A DNA stretch of 64,000 bases from Ferruginibacter albus (GTDB lineage Bacteria; Bacteroidota; Bacteroidia; Chitinophagales; Chitinophagaceae): positions 2,258,001-2,322,000 of the forward strand of contig NZ_CP083388.1 of assembly GCF_020042285.1 (NCBI RefSeq), in the 5' to 3' direction. This document shows, one piece after another, positions 15,536-25,247 of the stretch. Position 1 is the stretch's first letter. The number at the start of each line of letters is the position of its first letter. The position numbers and the translations under genes are program-made. The notes below the pieces were generated by a model. It was not told where the DNA came from. It ran no database searches and was given only the letters and a program-made list of their open reading frames with translations.

Positions 15536-16252
15536 TTAATTCAATACACCTAAGCGTGCTAAGTATTTATCCATTTCAGCAGCATGAGCGCTTTTAGGAT
15601 AATTGTCTCTTAATTTTTTATACGTTTCGATGGCATCATCTTTTTTACCGATGCTTTCCGCATAACGACCGGCTTTGTACAGCGCTTCTCCGCTAATAAA
15701 GTCATCTTTTTCGTTTACCGAAGCTGCCTTTTTATAAAAGCTCAATGCATCATCTGATTTGTTTTGTTCAGAATAAGCATCGCCCAACAAAGAATATACA
15801 GTGGCTTGCACCTGGTCTGCATCGGTAGTAGAAAAATCATTTAAGTACTTAATAGCTTTATCGTACTCTTTTAAATGAAGATAACAAGCACCTGCAATGA
15901 GTTTTGCACGATTGCCAGCAGGAGTGCTTCCGTAATTATTTATAATTTTCACAACGCCTGATGTTACACCTGTACCACCATTTAAAACAATATTGATGGA
16001 GTCTTTATTAAATCCTTGCTGGGTCATTTTATCAAACAGGCTTTCTGCCTGGAATAAAGCGTCGTTAGCGCTATCCTGCTTAGGAAGCACTACATAATTT
16101 TTGTAAACCCACCATCCGCCTACTACTAAAATGATGGCACAGCTTACATAAATGATGATCTTGCTGAAACGATCCCAAAAATCTTTGGCTTTACCCAACG
16201 CTGCATCTACTTCTTCATTACCTGTATTGATCACAGTTTTTTGCTCTGACAT
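15536..16252 (-). CDS. Membrane-anchored TPR protein (YfgM-like)
   Basis: A 238-aa protein with a cytoplasmic N-terminus, one membrane helix near residues 33-52 (IIIYVSCAIILVVGGWWVYK) and tetratricopeptide repeats in the rest, clearest in AGACYLHLKEYDKAIKYLND and SLLGDAYSEQNKSDDALSFYKKAA. This matches the TPR_21/YfgM-type group, which acts with membrane chaperones or secretion factors. It lies between pdhA (20 bp) and ribH (3 bp). Such a TPR-ribH pairing is, from memory, conserved in Bacteroidota, with no known functional link. Confidence 0.85.
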   Translation of the reverse strand: MSEQKTVINTGNEEVDAALGKAKDFWDRFSKIIIYVSCAIILVVGGWWVYKNYVVLPKQDSANDALFQAESLFDKMTQQGFNKDSINIVLNGGTGVTSGVVKIINNYGSTPAGNRAKLIAGACYLHLKEYDKAIKYLNDFSTTDADQVQATVYSLLGDAYSEQNKSDDALSFYKKAASVNEKDDFISGEALYKAGRYAESIGKKDDAIETYKKLRDNYPKSAHAAEMDKYLARLGVLN

Positions 16253-16272
16253 TTATTTTTCGTTTAGTTTAG

Positions 16273-17265
16273 TTAGTCAACAATAAAAGGATAATCAGCC
16301 TGCACGTACACATCTTTCAATAATTCATCATCACTTGGCCAAGGGCTTTCTTCTGCAAATTGAACCGATTCTTCCACCTGTGCTTTCACTCTTTCTTCGA
16401 TTGCATCAATATCTGCATCAGCAATTTTAAAATCATCTTTTAAAATTTTCAGAACATGATCAATAGGATCTCTCTGCTTGTATTCTTCCAATTCTTCTTT
16501 AGTACGATATTTAGAAGGATCACTCATACTATGTCCTTTATAGCGATACGTCTTTATCTCTAATAAAGTAGGTCCGTTCTTTTCTCTTGCTCTGTTTACT
16601 GCACGTAATACAGCGTTGTGAACTTCTTCAGGACTCATACCATCTACACTATCGCTAGGCATTTCGTATGCATCTCCAAACTTGTAAATATCCAGCACAT
16701 TGCTGGTACGGGCAACCGAAGTTCCCATAGCGTAATTATTATTTTCGCAAATAAACACCACCGGTAGTTTCCACAACATTGCCATATTAAAGGCTTCATG
16801 CAACATACCCTGACGGGCAGCGCCATCGCCAAAGAAGCAAAGCACTACATTATTCGTTCCTTTGTATCTTTCGGCAAAAGCCAACCCTGCACCGGGTCCT
16901 ATTTGTCCACCCACAATACCATGTCCGCCAAAAAAGCCTTGTTCTACACCAAAAAAGTGCATGCTTCCTCCCTTTCCTTTGCTGCAACCGGTAGCTTTAC
17001 CGTACAGTTCAGCCATACAACTTTTAGGAGTAACGCCTTTTGCAATTGCCAAAGCGTGATCACGATATGCGGTAATGAATTTATCTTCCGGATTTGTTGC
17101 TGTCATACAACCTGCAGCAACCGCTTCCTGCCCAATGTATAAATGGCAAAAGCCGCGTATTTTCTGCATTCCATACAATTGCCCGGTTTTTTCCTCAAAA
17201 CGGCGCAATAAAAGCATCAGTTCGTACCAATACAGGTAGGTTTCTTTTGAGAATTTAGTAGCCAA
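16273..17265 (-). CDS. pdhA: Pyruvate dehydrogenase E1 component, alpha subunit
   Basis: A 330-aa thiamine-diphosphate enzyme subunit that decarboxylates pyruvate. The ThDP motif is FFGDGAARQGMLHEAFNMA (GDG...N), preceded by GGSMHFFGVEQGFFGGHGIV, and YRYKGHSMSDPSKYR forms the active-site loop. The start is set at a TTG (17263-17265) giving LATKFSKETYLYWYELM, which matches homologues starting ATKFSKETYL. A longer frame from 17289 would begin inside the TATCTTTG -7 box. The beta subunit and E2/E3 genes are not in the window. Probably co-transcribed with the TPR gene and ribH. Confidence 0.93.
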   Translation of the reverse strand: MATKFSKETYLYWYELMLLLRRFEEKTGQLYGMQKIRGFCHLYIGQEAVAAGCMTATNPEDKFITAYRDHALAIAKGVTPKSCMAELYGKATGCSKGKGGSMHFFGVEQGFFGGHGIVGGQIGPGAGLAFAERYKGTNNVVLCFFGDGAARQGMLHEAFNMAMLWKLPVVFICENNNYAMGTSVARTSNVLDIYKFGDAYEMPSDSVDGMSPEEVHNAVLRAVNRAREKNGPTLLEIKTYRYKGHSMSDPSKYRTKEELEEYKQRDPIDHVLKILKDDFKIADADIDAIEERVKAQVEESVQFAEESPWPSDDELLKDVYVQADYPFIVD

Positions 17266-17286
17266 AGGATTAATAATTTTAGGCGG

Positions 17287-17294
17287 CAAAGATA
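17287..17294 (-). promoter_or_regulatory. pdhA -7 promoter box
   Basis: On the minus strand the sequence reads TATCTTTGCCGCC, a perfect TAnnTTTG with the GC-rich extension seen at ndk, nrnA and mdh. No good -33 TTG is visible at 20 bp. The expected transcription start is about 15 nt before the TTG start codon of pdhA. Confidence 0.7.
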
Positions 17295-17502
17295 AGGGAG
17301 AAATGATAATTTACGATGGCTGATTTATGAATTAAGATTTATGGGATTTTTTGGGTTACGGGCGGTAGTTCCTTGTTTGAACTTTAGTAGCAGAGTTTAT
17401 CCTGAAGCTAAGAAGGACTCCGTTCAACTTTATCTTTCAATTTCACTTTTATTAATACACATGTAAATTCTACTTACTATATTTGACACTTAATTTTTTA
17501 CT

Positions 17503-18177
17503 GTGCCGAAAAAGTATCTTTCCCTTATTATTATCTCCCTTTCATTGATATTTCAAAGCTGCTTCGAAATAGTGGAACAGGTACAAATGAAGAATGACGG
17601 GTCGGGCAGTTTTCAGCTGACATTGAATTTAAGCAAGAGCAAAACAAAACTGAATTCGATCTTAAAATTGAAAACAGTGAACGGTCACCCGGTACCTACC
17701 AAAGAGGAGATCACCAATAAAATAAACGATGCTAAAAATACACTGGCAAAAACGGATGGCATCAGCAATGTAAAAACTACTATTGATTTTGAGAATTACA
17801 TCTTTTCAATATCGTACGATTTTAATAGCGTTGCCAATCTCAATAAAGCCATCAAAACTATAAAGCTTAAAGAAAAGGTTACCGGCAATTTACTGGATGA
17901 CAATTATGCATACGATGCGACCACCAAAACATTTCAACGAAAAAACAATGCCGATCCTAAAACCCTGTATGCTAAAATGAGCAATGCCGATAAAGAAGTT
18001 TTGTCAGATGCCAATTACACTTGTATCTATAAATTCGAATCGGACATTACAACCTTCACTAATAAAGATGCCAAGCTTTCTGCCAACAAAAAAGCAGTAA
18101 TGCTGAAACAAAGCATGCAAAACATCTTAACCGGGAAAAAATCTATTGAAAATAAAATAAACATCACCAAACAATGA
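17503..18177 (+). CDS. Putative lipoprotein, first gene of a three-gene operon
   Basis: A 224-aa predicted lipoprotein starting at GTG. The N-terminus ends in LIFQSC with Cys20 as lipidation site. The mature part has a beta-strand-rich segment EIVEQVQMKNDGSGSFQLTLNLSKSK and a charged body (Lys-rich). The pattern of a short conserved VEQVxxKxDGSGxFxxTxNLSxSK motif is known from other Bacteroidota exported proteins of unknown role. It overlaps the next gene by 4 bp (ATGA). Confidence 0.72.
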   Translation: MPKKYLSLIIISLSLIFQSCFEIVEQVQMKNDGSGSFQLTLNLSKSKTKLNSILKLKTVNGHPVPTKEEITNKINDAKNTLAKTDGISNVKTTIDFENYIFSISYDFNSVANLNKAIKTIKLKEKVTGNLLDDNYAYDATTKTFQRKNNADPKTLYAKMSNADKEVLSDANYTCIYKFESDITTFTNKDAKLSANKKAVMLKQSMQNILTGKKSIENKINITKQ

Positions 18178-20144
18178 GAAAGTTCTTTTACAGCTTATGT
18201 GTTATTACGTTGATCAGCAGCCATGCTTTTTCGCAGGACTTACTGGATAAAATTCCTGTAACAGCATCCGTAGTTATAAAATATTCCGGCACTTCCCTAT
18301 CTGCCAAGCTTCCGGCAAAAAAGTTTGATTCTTATACTATCCTAAAGAAGAATATTTTTTCTGAGCTGAAGATCAATAAAAAACTTTCATTAGATGACCT
18401 GGGAATAAATATGCAGCAGGATGCTTACCAATATTTTATTTCTACAGATACAACAAAAAGTTTTGTAACAATATTACCGATCAAAGACCTGAACAAGTTT
18501 GAAAAATTTATTGCTACAAGAAAAAAATCGGTAAGCATAGAAACAAAAGATGGCTTCAAGTTTTTGCCATTGTCCCATGACAACTACTTAGGTTGGAATA
18601 AAAGTTTTGTAACACTTGTAATACAAAGTTATTCCAGCTATAACAATCCTTATTCATGGAACACAAGTTACCCAAGAAGATATAATGATTATCCTGCTGC
18701 CGATTCTACAATGGTAGACAGCGTAAAGGTTGTTGCAGATACTGCAGCAGTGGCTGTAGACACAGTTATGTCCGGTAAAATCGCTGCCCCTCCTGTTATA
18801 GATGCCGGAAACGTTATTGAGCAAAAGATGGCTGACGAAAAACCACCTATGGCAGATTCTACTGCTGCTGCAATAATTCCCCAAACAGACTCTACTACAA
18901 TCAGCAACAACAGCTATAACGATAGTGCCTACGAAGCCCAGGCAGCATTGGAGAATCTTACTAAAAAAACATTGGCATTAGCGCTTTTAGAAAATACATT
19001 TACCGGCAGCATTACTTCTTTTAAAACAAACAGTTTGTTGGAAAAAGTAGTTAACAAGAATGCAGATATTTATGCATGGCTGCAACCCGGCATGTTGTTA
19101 AACAATCTCTACTCGCCATACCGTTATTCGCCCTACAATTACTCGTATTATAACAGGTTGTTTAATTTCAACTTTCTTCAAACGGGTATACACGGAGTAA
19201 GTTTATTTTTTGAAAATAACCGTCTTCGTGTAGAATCCAAGTTTACTTCTTCTAATGATAGTATTGCCAAAGCATTCAACTCAATTTACGATAATAAGCA
19301 AAATGCAGATATCGTTAATTATGTAAGTCCGGGCGATCTAGGTTACATTTCTCTTTCTTTTAATACCGAATCGCTCATGAATTTTTATTACGATTTTTAC
19401 GCTAATCTATTCGGTAGTTTTTATGGCAAAAACAAACAACCACTTGTAGATGCCATAAAAGATATAGTAGCAACTATTGTTGATGAGAAAGCAATTGCAA
19501 ATACCGTTACGGGTAATCATTTATTTGTATTACATGGCTTAACAAATAAAGAAGTTACTTATACAGACTATACATATGATGAAAACTATAACAGCTTCCC
19601 GGTATTAAAAACCAAAACAGAATTATCTCCGGATTTCACATACGTTTTTGAAACAAAAAATGAAAAGCTGTTCAATAAGCTGATTGATCTTCCTGTAAAA
19701 CTAAATACTGACAGCAGTTATAAATATAAAAAAACAGGCAATTTCTACACGCTGGATCTAGGTCCTAATGAGGCAATTGACAAATTATATTTCATGGTCG
19801 GCAATGGTAAATGTATCATCACTACATCCTTAAAAGATGTTACGAATCCAATACCAACTTCATCGTTAAACAATTCAGACAAACTGGCTATTTTGAATAA
19901 TAACTATTTAATAAAGCTGGACGGAGAAAAATTACTGAAAGGCTTTAGCAGCGAAATAAGCAATAAAAGAAATGCTAAAAGCCTGGAATACCTGGAAAAT
20001 AATGTTGGCAATGTAACTATAGAAAGCGCTGTGAAAGACGGAATGATTCAAAGCTCCGGCATTTTTGACATTAAAGGAAATCACAAGAACAGTCTGGAAT
20101 ACATTTTCAATGTGATTGAAACATTGCTTGAAATGAATAAATAA
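18174..20144 (+). CDS. Large exported protein, DUF4836-like
   Basis: A 656-aa protein with signal peptide MRKFFYSLCVITLISSHAFSQ. It opens DLLDKIPVTASVVIKYSG, resembling DUF4836-type proteins, which begin with a similar IPxDAxxVxxI stretch; I could not confirm the match. Residues about 175-265 form a low-complexity linker rich in Asp, Thr, Ala and Val, including a Tyr-rich patch. The C-terminal part repeats the pattern with another beta-rich domain, so it may be a two-domain protein. It is coupled to the upstream lipoprotein and 18 bp from the next gene. Confidence 0.65.
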   Translation: MRKFFYSLCVITLISSHAFSQDLLDKIPVTASVVIKYSGTSLSAKLPAKKFDSYTILKKNIFSELKINKKLSLDDLGINMQQDAYQYFISTDTTKSFVTILPIKDLNKFEKFIATRKKSVSIETKDGFKFLPLSHDNYLGWNKSFVTLVIQSYSSYNNPYSWNTSYPRRYNDYPAADSTMVDSVKVVADTAAVAVDTVMSGKIAAPPVIDAGNVIEQKMADEKPPMADSTAAAIIPQTDSTTISNNSYNDSAYEAQAALENLTKKTLALALLENTFTGSITSFKTNSLLEKVVNKNADIYAWLQPGMLLNNLYSPYRYSPYNYSYYNRLFNFNFLQTGIHGVSLFFENNRLRVESKFTSSNDSIAKAFNSIYDNKQNADIVNYVSPGDLGYISLSFNTESLMNFYYDFYANLFGSFYGKNKQPLVDAIKDIVATIVDEKAIANTVTGNHLFVLHGLTNKEVTYTDYTYDENYNSFPVLKTKTELSPDFTYVFETKNEKLFNKLIDLPVKLNTDSSYKYKKTGNFYTLDLGPNEAIDKLYFMVGNGKCIITTSLKDVTNPIPTSSLNNSDKLAILNNNYLIKLDGEKLLKGFSSEISNKRNAKSLEYLENNVGNVTIESAVKDGMIQSSGIFDIKGNHKNSLEYIFNVIETLLEMNK

Positions 20145-20162
20145 CGTTAAAGACACCTGGTA

Positions 20163-21515
20163 ATGCGCAAATGGAAATGGGTGGTATTAGTACTTTTTAT
20201 AACTGCTTCTATTGCGTATTATTTTTTATTTTATAAAACTTATAGCAGGAACAGTATTCCGAGATCAGCGGATATTGTTCTTGCTATTGATTTTAAGAAG
20301 AACCGCAACACACTACTTTCTTACTTTTTAACAACCCCTTCTGAATGGCATTTAGGTTCCATTTTAAAAACAAAAGACACCAGTATCTTTGATTGGAAGA
20401 GTGCACTGGAAATCCCTGATTATATTTTCATCTTTCACTCAAAAAAACAACCGGGAAATATTTTTAATTGCGTACTTACTATAAAAGATGAAGAAGAGTT
20501 TGCAAAAGGTTTGAATGCTTATCGATTCTCAAAGATGGGAAATACCAATGGCTTCAACACTTATCTTTCCGATTCCCTACATATTGTTATTATCAAAAAA
20601 GATGATCACCTTCTACTAAGCACTGCACCATTTTTAAACGATGTTACAGACATTGCAGATGAACTGTTTACTCAGCAGCAATTTATTGAAGAGAAAACGA
20701 TTAAAGATATACTTGCTCCTTCTAATCATTTTTCCCTTTATGTTCAGAAGAATTCATTCCTGCAGAACGATGCCATTCTCAATGGAAATTTTTCCAATGG
20801 TAAATTACAAATAGATGCTTCTCTCTCTCCCAACTTTTCATTTACTGAAAATAATTTCAATATTACTGACTCTTCTTTATTAAATATTGCTTTTACACAA
20901 CCACCACTAAAAGCATACGATCTAATATCCCCGGAAACTAAAACCAAAGCATCCGGCGCTTTAAACTTTACTATAGATTCTCTTTTTACTTCACAACATA
21001 ATTATTACACTTTAGACATCACCGGCATTAAAGAAAAAATTGACTCTGCTATTACTTATACTTATGATGATGATTTTAATAAAATAGAAAAAGTAGTAGT
21101 GAATAAAATACAAGAGCCATCTTTCAACTTCACCATATCTCAAAAGCAGCCTGACCTGTTTCAATACTGGATACAAAATAAAAACATAGAAGAAACCACT
21201 AACGGAAACATTTTTACTTCCATTCCTTTTGTTAAGACATATACGTTACAAAATGACAGCTCTTTATCACTTTACTCCTATAATTATTCCCACAACAACC
21301 CTACCCGGAATTTGAATTGCATTGCATTCGCAAAGATCAATTTCAGCAGATTACCTGCGAATCTCTTAAAGTATTTCCCCTCTGATATTTCTGCCCTTTT
21401 TTCAAAACTGCAGACATTTGAATTTATTATGTCAAACAAACAAGCAGCTATTGAATTACGTATTTCAATTGACAGTAAGGTAAAGGACAAACCATTCTTA
21501 TTGTCATTTCGATAG
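20163..21515 (+). CDS. Membrane-anchored extracytoplasmic protein, unknown
   Basis: A 450-aa protein with one N-terminal membrane helix (WVVLVLFITASIAYYFLFYK, after a positively charged start), leaving a large domain outside. The body is rich in Ser, Asn and Thr. The opening NSIPRSADIVLAIDFKKNRNTL echoes the IPxxAxxVIxI stretch of the preceding gene product, suggesting the two are distant relatives and have the same fold. No catalytic motif was seen. It is the last gene of the three-gene operon upstream of recF. Confidence 0.65.
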   Translation: MRKWKWVVLVLFITASIAYYFLFYKTYSRNSIPRSADIVLAIDFKKNRNTLLSYFLTTPSEWHLGSILKTKDTSIFDWKSALEIPDYIFIFHSKKQPGNIFNCVLTIKDEEEFAKGLNAYRFSKMGNTNGFNTYLSDSLHIVIIKKDDHLLLSTAPFLNDVTDIADELFTQQQFIEEKTIKDILAPSNHFSLYVQKNSFLQNDAILNGNFSNGKLQIDASLSPNFSFTENNFNITDSSLLNIAFTQPPLKAYDLISPETKTKASGALNFTIDSLFTSQHNYYTLDITGIKEKIDSAITYTYDDDFNKIEKVVVNKIQEPSFNFTISQKQPDLFQYWIQNKNIEETTNGNIFTSIPFVKTYTLQNDSSLSLYSYNYSHNNPTRNLNCIAFAKINFSRLPANLLKYFPSDISALFSKLQTFEFIMSNKQAAIELRISIDSKVKDKPFLLSFR

Positions 21516-21552
21516 CAGGCAAATTGAAGGCTTAGAGTTATCTTGCATCTTA

Positions 21553-22623
21553 ATGCCGACGCTTTCCAAAATACTAATTACACAGTTCAGAAATTACAGT
21601 TTTTCTTCTTTCGATTTTAAAGAAAGGATTATCGGCATTTGCGGACTGAACGGAAAGGGCAAAACCAATTTATTGGATGTCATTTATTACCTCTGCTTTA
21701 CAAAAAGTTTTTTTTCAAAAACCAACACTTTAAACATTCAATTTGGTACAGATGGTTTTAGACTGGAAGGATATTTTGATCCTGATAAAGTTGTCTGCAT
21801 ACAAAGAGCAACAGGCAAAAAGGATCTATCGCTGAACGATGTTCCTTATGAGAAATATTCGCAGCATATCGGCAAATTTCCCTGTGTTATGATCGCTCCG
21901 GACGATATTGAATTAATAACGGGAGGCAGCGAAGAACGCAGACGCTTTGTGGACACCATTCTTTCTCAATTGGATGCAAATTATCTGCAGCAATTGATCC
22001 AATACAATAAAATATTACAACAACGCAATAGCTTGTTAAAACTATCTGCAGAGCAAGGAAAAACAGATTGGGAACTGTTGGATGTACTGGACAAACAACT
22101 GCTTGCTCCGGGAAAATATATTCACAGTAAGCGTAAAGAGCACACAGAGAGATTAATTCCATTAGTGCAGCAATTTTACAAGTCCATTGCTGCCAATGAT
22201 GAAACAGTTTTGTTACAATATGAAAGTAAGCTTAACAACAATAACTTAGAATTATTGCTGGCGCAATATCGCGATAGAGATCTTTTATCGCAACGCAGCA
22301 ATGTTGGTATTCACAAAGACGATATCAATATTTTTTTAAATGATCAGTCTTTTAAAAATATTGCTTCACAAGGGCAAAGAAAAAGCCTCTTGTTTGCTTT
22401 AAAATTAGCCGAGTTTGAAATATTAAAAACTGCCAAAGGTTTTGCTCCGCTCCTTTTGTTAGATGATGTGTTTGAGAAATTAGACGATGTGCGTATGCAA
22501 AATCTTTTACATTGGGTTTGTAAAGAAAATACAGGACAGGTTTTTATTACGGACACACACCGTGAACGGCTGGAATTGGCATTTGTGAGTTTACATACTC
22601 CTTACCAGATCATTCAGCTATGA
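21553..22623 (+). CDS. recF: DNA replication and repair protein RecF
   Basis: A 356-aa SMC-like ATPase that loads RecA at gaps. Walker A is GLNGKGKT (31-38). The opening LSKILITQFRNYSFSSFDF and the C-terminal signature/Walker B region GQRKSLLFALKLAEFEIL...LLLLDDVFEKLDDVR, with final TDTHRERL, are all diagnostic. Length is normal. The start is the ATG just after the end of the three-gene exported operon (37 bp). It is followed by the dciA gene on the same strand, the usual order in this group. Confidence 0.97.
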   Translation: MPTLSKILITQFRNYSFSSFDFKERIIGICGLNGKGKTNLLDVIYYLCFTKSFFSKTNTLNIQFGTDGFRLEGYFDPDKVVCIQRATGKKDLSLNDVPYEKYSQHIGKFPCVMIAPDDIELITGGSEERRRFVDTILSQLDANYLQQLIQYNKILQQRNSLLKLSAEQGKTDWELLDVLDKQLLAPGKYIHSKRKEHTERLIPLVQQFYKSIAANDETVLLQYESKLNNNNLELLLAQYRDRDLLSQRSNVGIHKDDINIFLNDQSFKNIASQGQRKSLLFALKLAEFEILKTAKGFAPLLLLDDVFEKLDDVRMQNLLHWVCKENTGQVFITDTHRERLELAFVSLHTPYQIIQL

Positions 22624-22682
22624 TAGGAATATACTAATAAAGATTTCATTATTGACCATTCACAATTCATTACTTTTGTTCT

Positions 22683-22964
22683 ATGAGCGAGTTTTCCATG
22701 CAAGATGCAATTAAGCAGTTTTTAAGGCAGAGCCGTTTAAAAAGCGGTATCCAGGCTTTGCAGATCGAAGATGTATGGGAACAGATCATGGGAAAAACAA
22801 TTGCCAAATACACGAATAAAATCCAGATCATCAACCAAACTTTATTCATCAATACTACAGTTGCTCCGTTAAAGAATGAATTGCTTTACCAGAAAGATAA
22901 AATAATGGAAAGGGTAAATGAAGCGTTAGGAGAAAAAGTAATTAAGGATGTAGTGATACAATAG
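22683..22964 (+). CDS. DUF721 protein (DciA-like)
   Basis: A 93-aa protein of the DUF721 family, related to DciA, the ancestral replicative-helicase operator/loader. It has the conserved W and the KH-like fold: VWEQIMGKTIAKYTNKIQIINQTLFINTTVAPLKNELLYQKDKIMERVNE. It follows recF by 59 bp, an arrangement widely found in bacteria where dciA is near dnaA/recF/gyrB. Family membership is clear; the DciA role in Bacteroidota is inference. Confidence 0.88.
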   Translation: MSEFSMQDAIKQFLRQSRLKSGIQALQIEDVWEQIMGKTIAKYTNKIQIINQTLFINTTVAPLKNELLYQKDKIMERVNEALGEKVIKDVVIQ

Positions 22965-23034
22965 ATAAACGTGAGACGTTAAAAGTCAAGCAGAAATTTA
23001 CAATTTTCATCTTCCACTTCTCACGCTTTACGTT

Positions 23035-24078
23035 CTACAGCTTCACTCTTGGATCAACAATACCATACAGCACATCTGCCATCATATTTATTATAATAAA
23101 AATACAGGCACTCAACAATACAGCACCCATTACTACAGGATAATCCAATTTACCCAATGCATCAACTGTTATTTTACCAATACCTTTCCAGCCAAAAATA
23201 TATTCCACAAAAAAAGCGCCGGCCAGCAGTTCAGCAAACCAGCCGGTAATAGCCGTAATAACAGGGTTCAATGCATTACGCAACGCATGTTTAAATACAA
23301 CAGTTTGCTTATTTAAGCCTTTTGCATATGCCGTACGAATATAATCCTGGCTCAATACATCCAACATTGAGCTGCGTGTTAATTGTGTAATAATTGCAAG
23401 GGGGCGAATGCCCAGCGTAAATGCAGGCAACAATAAATTTTTAATGGTCAGATATTTTTCACCCGTTACTTCATCCATGTCAAACCAGCTTCCTGTTAAA
23501 TTCAAACCGGTATAAGCATGCAATACTACTCCAAACAGAAACGCAATAATTATCGCCATAAAAAAAGAAGGAGCTGATATGCCTGCAATGCTGGCGAACA
23601 CAGCTGAAGTATCCATCCAGGTTCCTTTTTTTACCGCTGCCAATACACCCAATAAAATACCAATGATGGTTGCAAACAACATAGCTGTTACAGCTAACAA
23701 TATTGTTCCCGGCAAGGCCTCCAGCAAAACATCTGTTACATTTTTTTTGGTTTGATAACTTTTACGGAGATAAGGAATTTTTATACCCACTTTCGTTGTT
23801 CCGCCGATAAACAATCCTTTCAGTTGCTTTTTCTCTATTTCACTTTTATTGTGAATACAGAGCGGAGAAACGTCATTCAGGTAAAGAAGAAACTGTTTCC
23901 ATTTTGGCTGATCGAGATAAAGATCTTTGCGAATATTATCCAGTGTTTTTTTATCTCCTGTTTGCCCGATCAATAATTTTGCAGGATCACCCAACCCTTG
24001 AAACATAATAAACACTAATGCTACCACTCCTAATAGCACCAATATCGAGTAAAATATTTTGCGGATGAAGAGGATCAA
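23035..24078 (-). CDS. Peptide ABC transporter permease, DppB-like
   Basis: A 347-aa inner-membrane permease with six helices. It has the N-terminal membrane helix (ILVLLGVVALVFIMFQ), then a periplasmic loop longer than usual (residues about 30-125), the EAA coupling motif HALRNALNPVITAITGWFAELLAG and the family-typical end YGIVDPRVKL. It starts at TTG, directly after an in-frame stop, because no ATG lies before the first helix. It would pair with DppC-type permease, ATPases and a binding protein, none of which is encoded in the window. Confidence 0.88.
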   Translation of the reverse strand: MILFIRKIFYSILVLLGVVALVFIMFQGLGDPAKLLIGQTGDKKTLDNIRKDLYLDQPKWKQFLLYLNDVSPLCIHNKSEIEKKQLKGLFIGGTTKVGIKIPYLRKSYQTKKNVTDVLLEALPGTILLAVTAMLFATIIGILLGVLAAVKKGTWMDTSAVFASIAGISAPSFFMAIIIAFLFGVVLHAYTGLNLTGSWFDMDEVTGEKYLTIKNLLLPAFTLGIRPLAIITQLTRSSMLDVLSQDYIRTAYAKGLNKQTVVFKHALRNALNPVITAITGWFAELLAGAFFVEYIFGWKGIGKITVDALGKLDYPVVMGAVLLSACIFIIINMMADVLYGIVDPRVKL

Positions 24079-24095
24079 TTATCTGGTATTAATTA

Positions 24096-25217
24096 CTAAT
24101 TCTTAATGGCTTTATTTATATCCGCCCAGCTCCATTTCCCTTGAACAATAGGCCCGTTCATTAAAAAAACGGTAGGATTGCAGCGAGCAGCTGTTTTTAT
24201 AGCTATACCATCACATATCAATACCGGCAGGTTGTATTGATGTTTTACATTCATAAACGCATTCACATTTTGCTTATCTGCAGTTACAATATAAAGCGGT
24301 CTCTTTTGTTCCTTTGCTTTTTTATATAATTGCTCAAAACCTTTTTGCCAATCTCCTTTTGCTTCATCTAAAATTTTAATAAAGAAAAGATAGTACTGAT
24401 CATGCTGGCCAAGAACAGCATCTGTTACATCGCTACCATTATCATCTGTTAAAGAAAAATCATTGATGAGAGGAAGTTTGCCATTGCCCTTTTCTGTTAA
24501 TGTTTTCTTTTGATCAACAAACTGCCAGGTTGAATCGGGCAGGTTGTCCATTCCAAATTCTTTTTGTTCGTTTCCTTTTTTATAAATGAAAGAATATGCA
24601 AACTTATCAAATGTAGCATCTGCAGGCATTTTACGAAGCTCCAGGATATCATTTCCTTTTTTATAGGGAAGACAATCTACTATCGGCAAATGCTCCAAGG
24701 CATTGGATTGCAAATAGACAGTTGCCATTAATGCTATTACCAATAGCGTAATCAAATGCATTGTTCTAAATAAAGGGAGAATATATTTTTGTCCTAACAG
24801 CAATATTATTATCAGTATCATCAATACAACATCCTTGGTAAATGTTTGAACAGGTGTTAAAGGAATACATTCCCCAAAACAACCGCAGGTACGTATTTTA
24901 CCACTGAATAAAACATAGCTTGTAAGAAAAAGAAAGAATATCATTAATAATGCCAATGCCCAGGTAACAAACTTTCTTTTCCATCCAAGTAATAATGCTA
25001 CACCCAATCCTACTTCTAAGGTATTCATCAGCATGGATAACATCAGGGAATGATCACTCAGCCAACTCCAAATGCCTGTAACGCTGCCACCTGACCATGC
25101 TTCAAAAAACTCCTGCATCTTGTAGGCCAACCCCAAAGGATCGATCGCTTTTACCAATCCTGAAAAAATAAATAGAGCGCCAACTAATATTCGTGCAATG
25201 TTAACCGTTAGTTTCAT
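24096..25217 (-). CDS. MauE/DoxX-type membrane protein with thioredoxin-like C-terminus
   Basis: A 373-aa protein of the kind called BT_3928 family. The N-terminal half has about four to five helices with RILVGALFIFSGLVKAIDPLG (DoxX/MauE type) and the cysteine motif RTCGCFGECIPLT. The C-terminal half (about 250-373) looks thioredoxin-like, but with no CxxC: DKQNVNAFMNVKHQYNLPVLICDGIAIKTAARCNPTVFLMNG keeps a fold-like cis-Pro. It may handle reductants in the envelope. It lies 30 bp downstream of the DUF1599 gene, the usual neighbour. Confidence 0.8.
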   Translation of the reverse strand: MKLTVNIARILVGALFIFSGLVKAIDPLGLAYKMQEFFEAWSGGSVTGIWSWLSDHSLMLSMLMNTLEVGLGVALLLGWKRKFVTWALALLMIFFLFLTSYVLFSGKIRTCGCFGECIPLTPVQTFTKDVVLMILIIILLLGQKYILPLFRTMHLITLLVIALMATVYLQSNALEHLPIVDCLPYKKGNDILELRKMPADATFDKFAYSFIYKKGNEQKEFGMDNLPDSTWQFVDQKKTLTEKGNGKLPLINDFSLTDDNGSDVTDAVLGQHDQYYLFFIKILDEAKGDWQKGFEQLYKKAKEQKRPLYIVTADKQNVNAFMNVKHQYNLPVLICDGIAIKTAARCNPTVFLMNGPIVQGKWSWADINKAIKN

Positions 25218-25247
25218 ATTTTGGAATTTGTGTTCTGCAATTTGATT

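Noticed and set aside
16798..17142. Long plus-strand frames opposite pdhA
   Set aside because: They are shadows of the pdhA coding sequence, with compositional bias and no family pattern.
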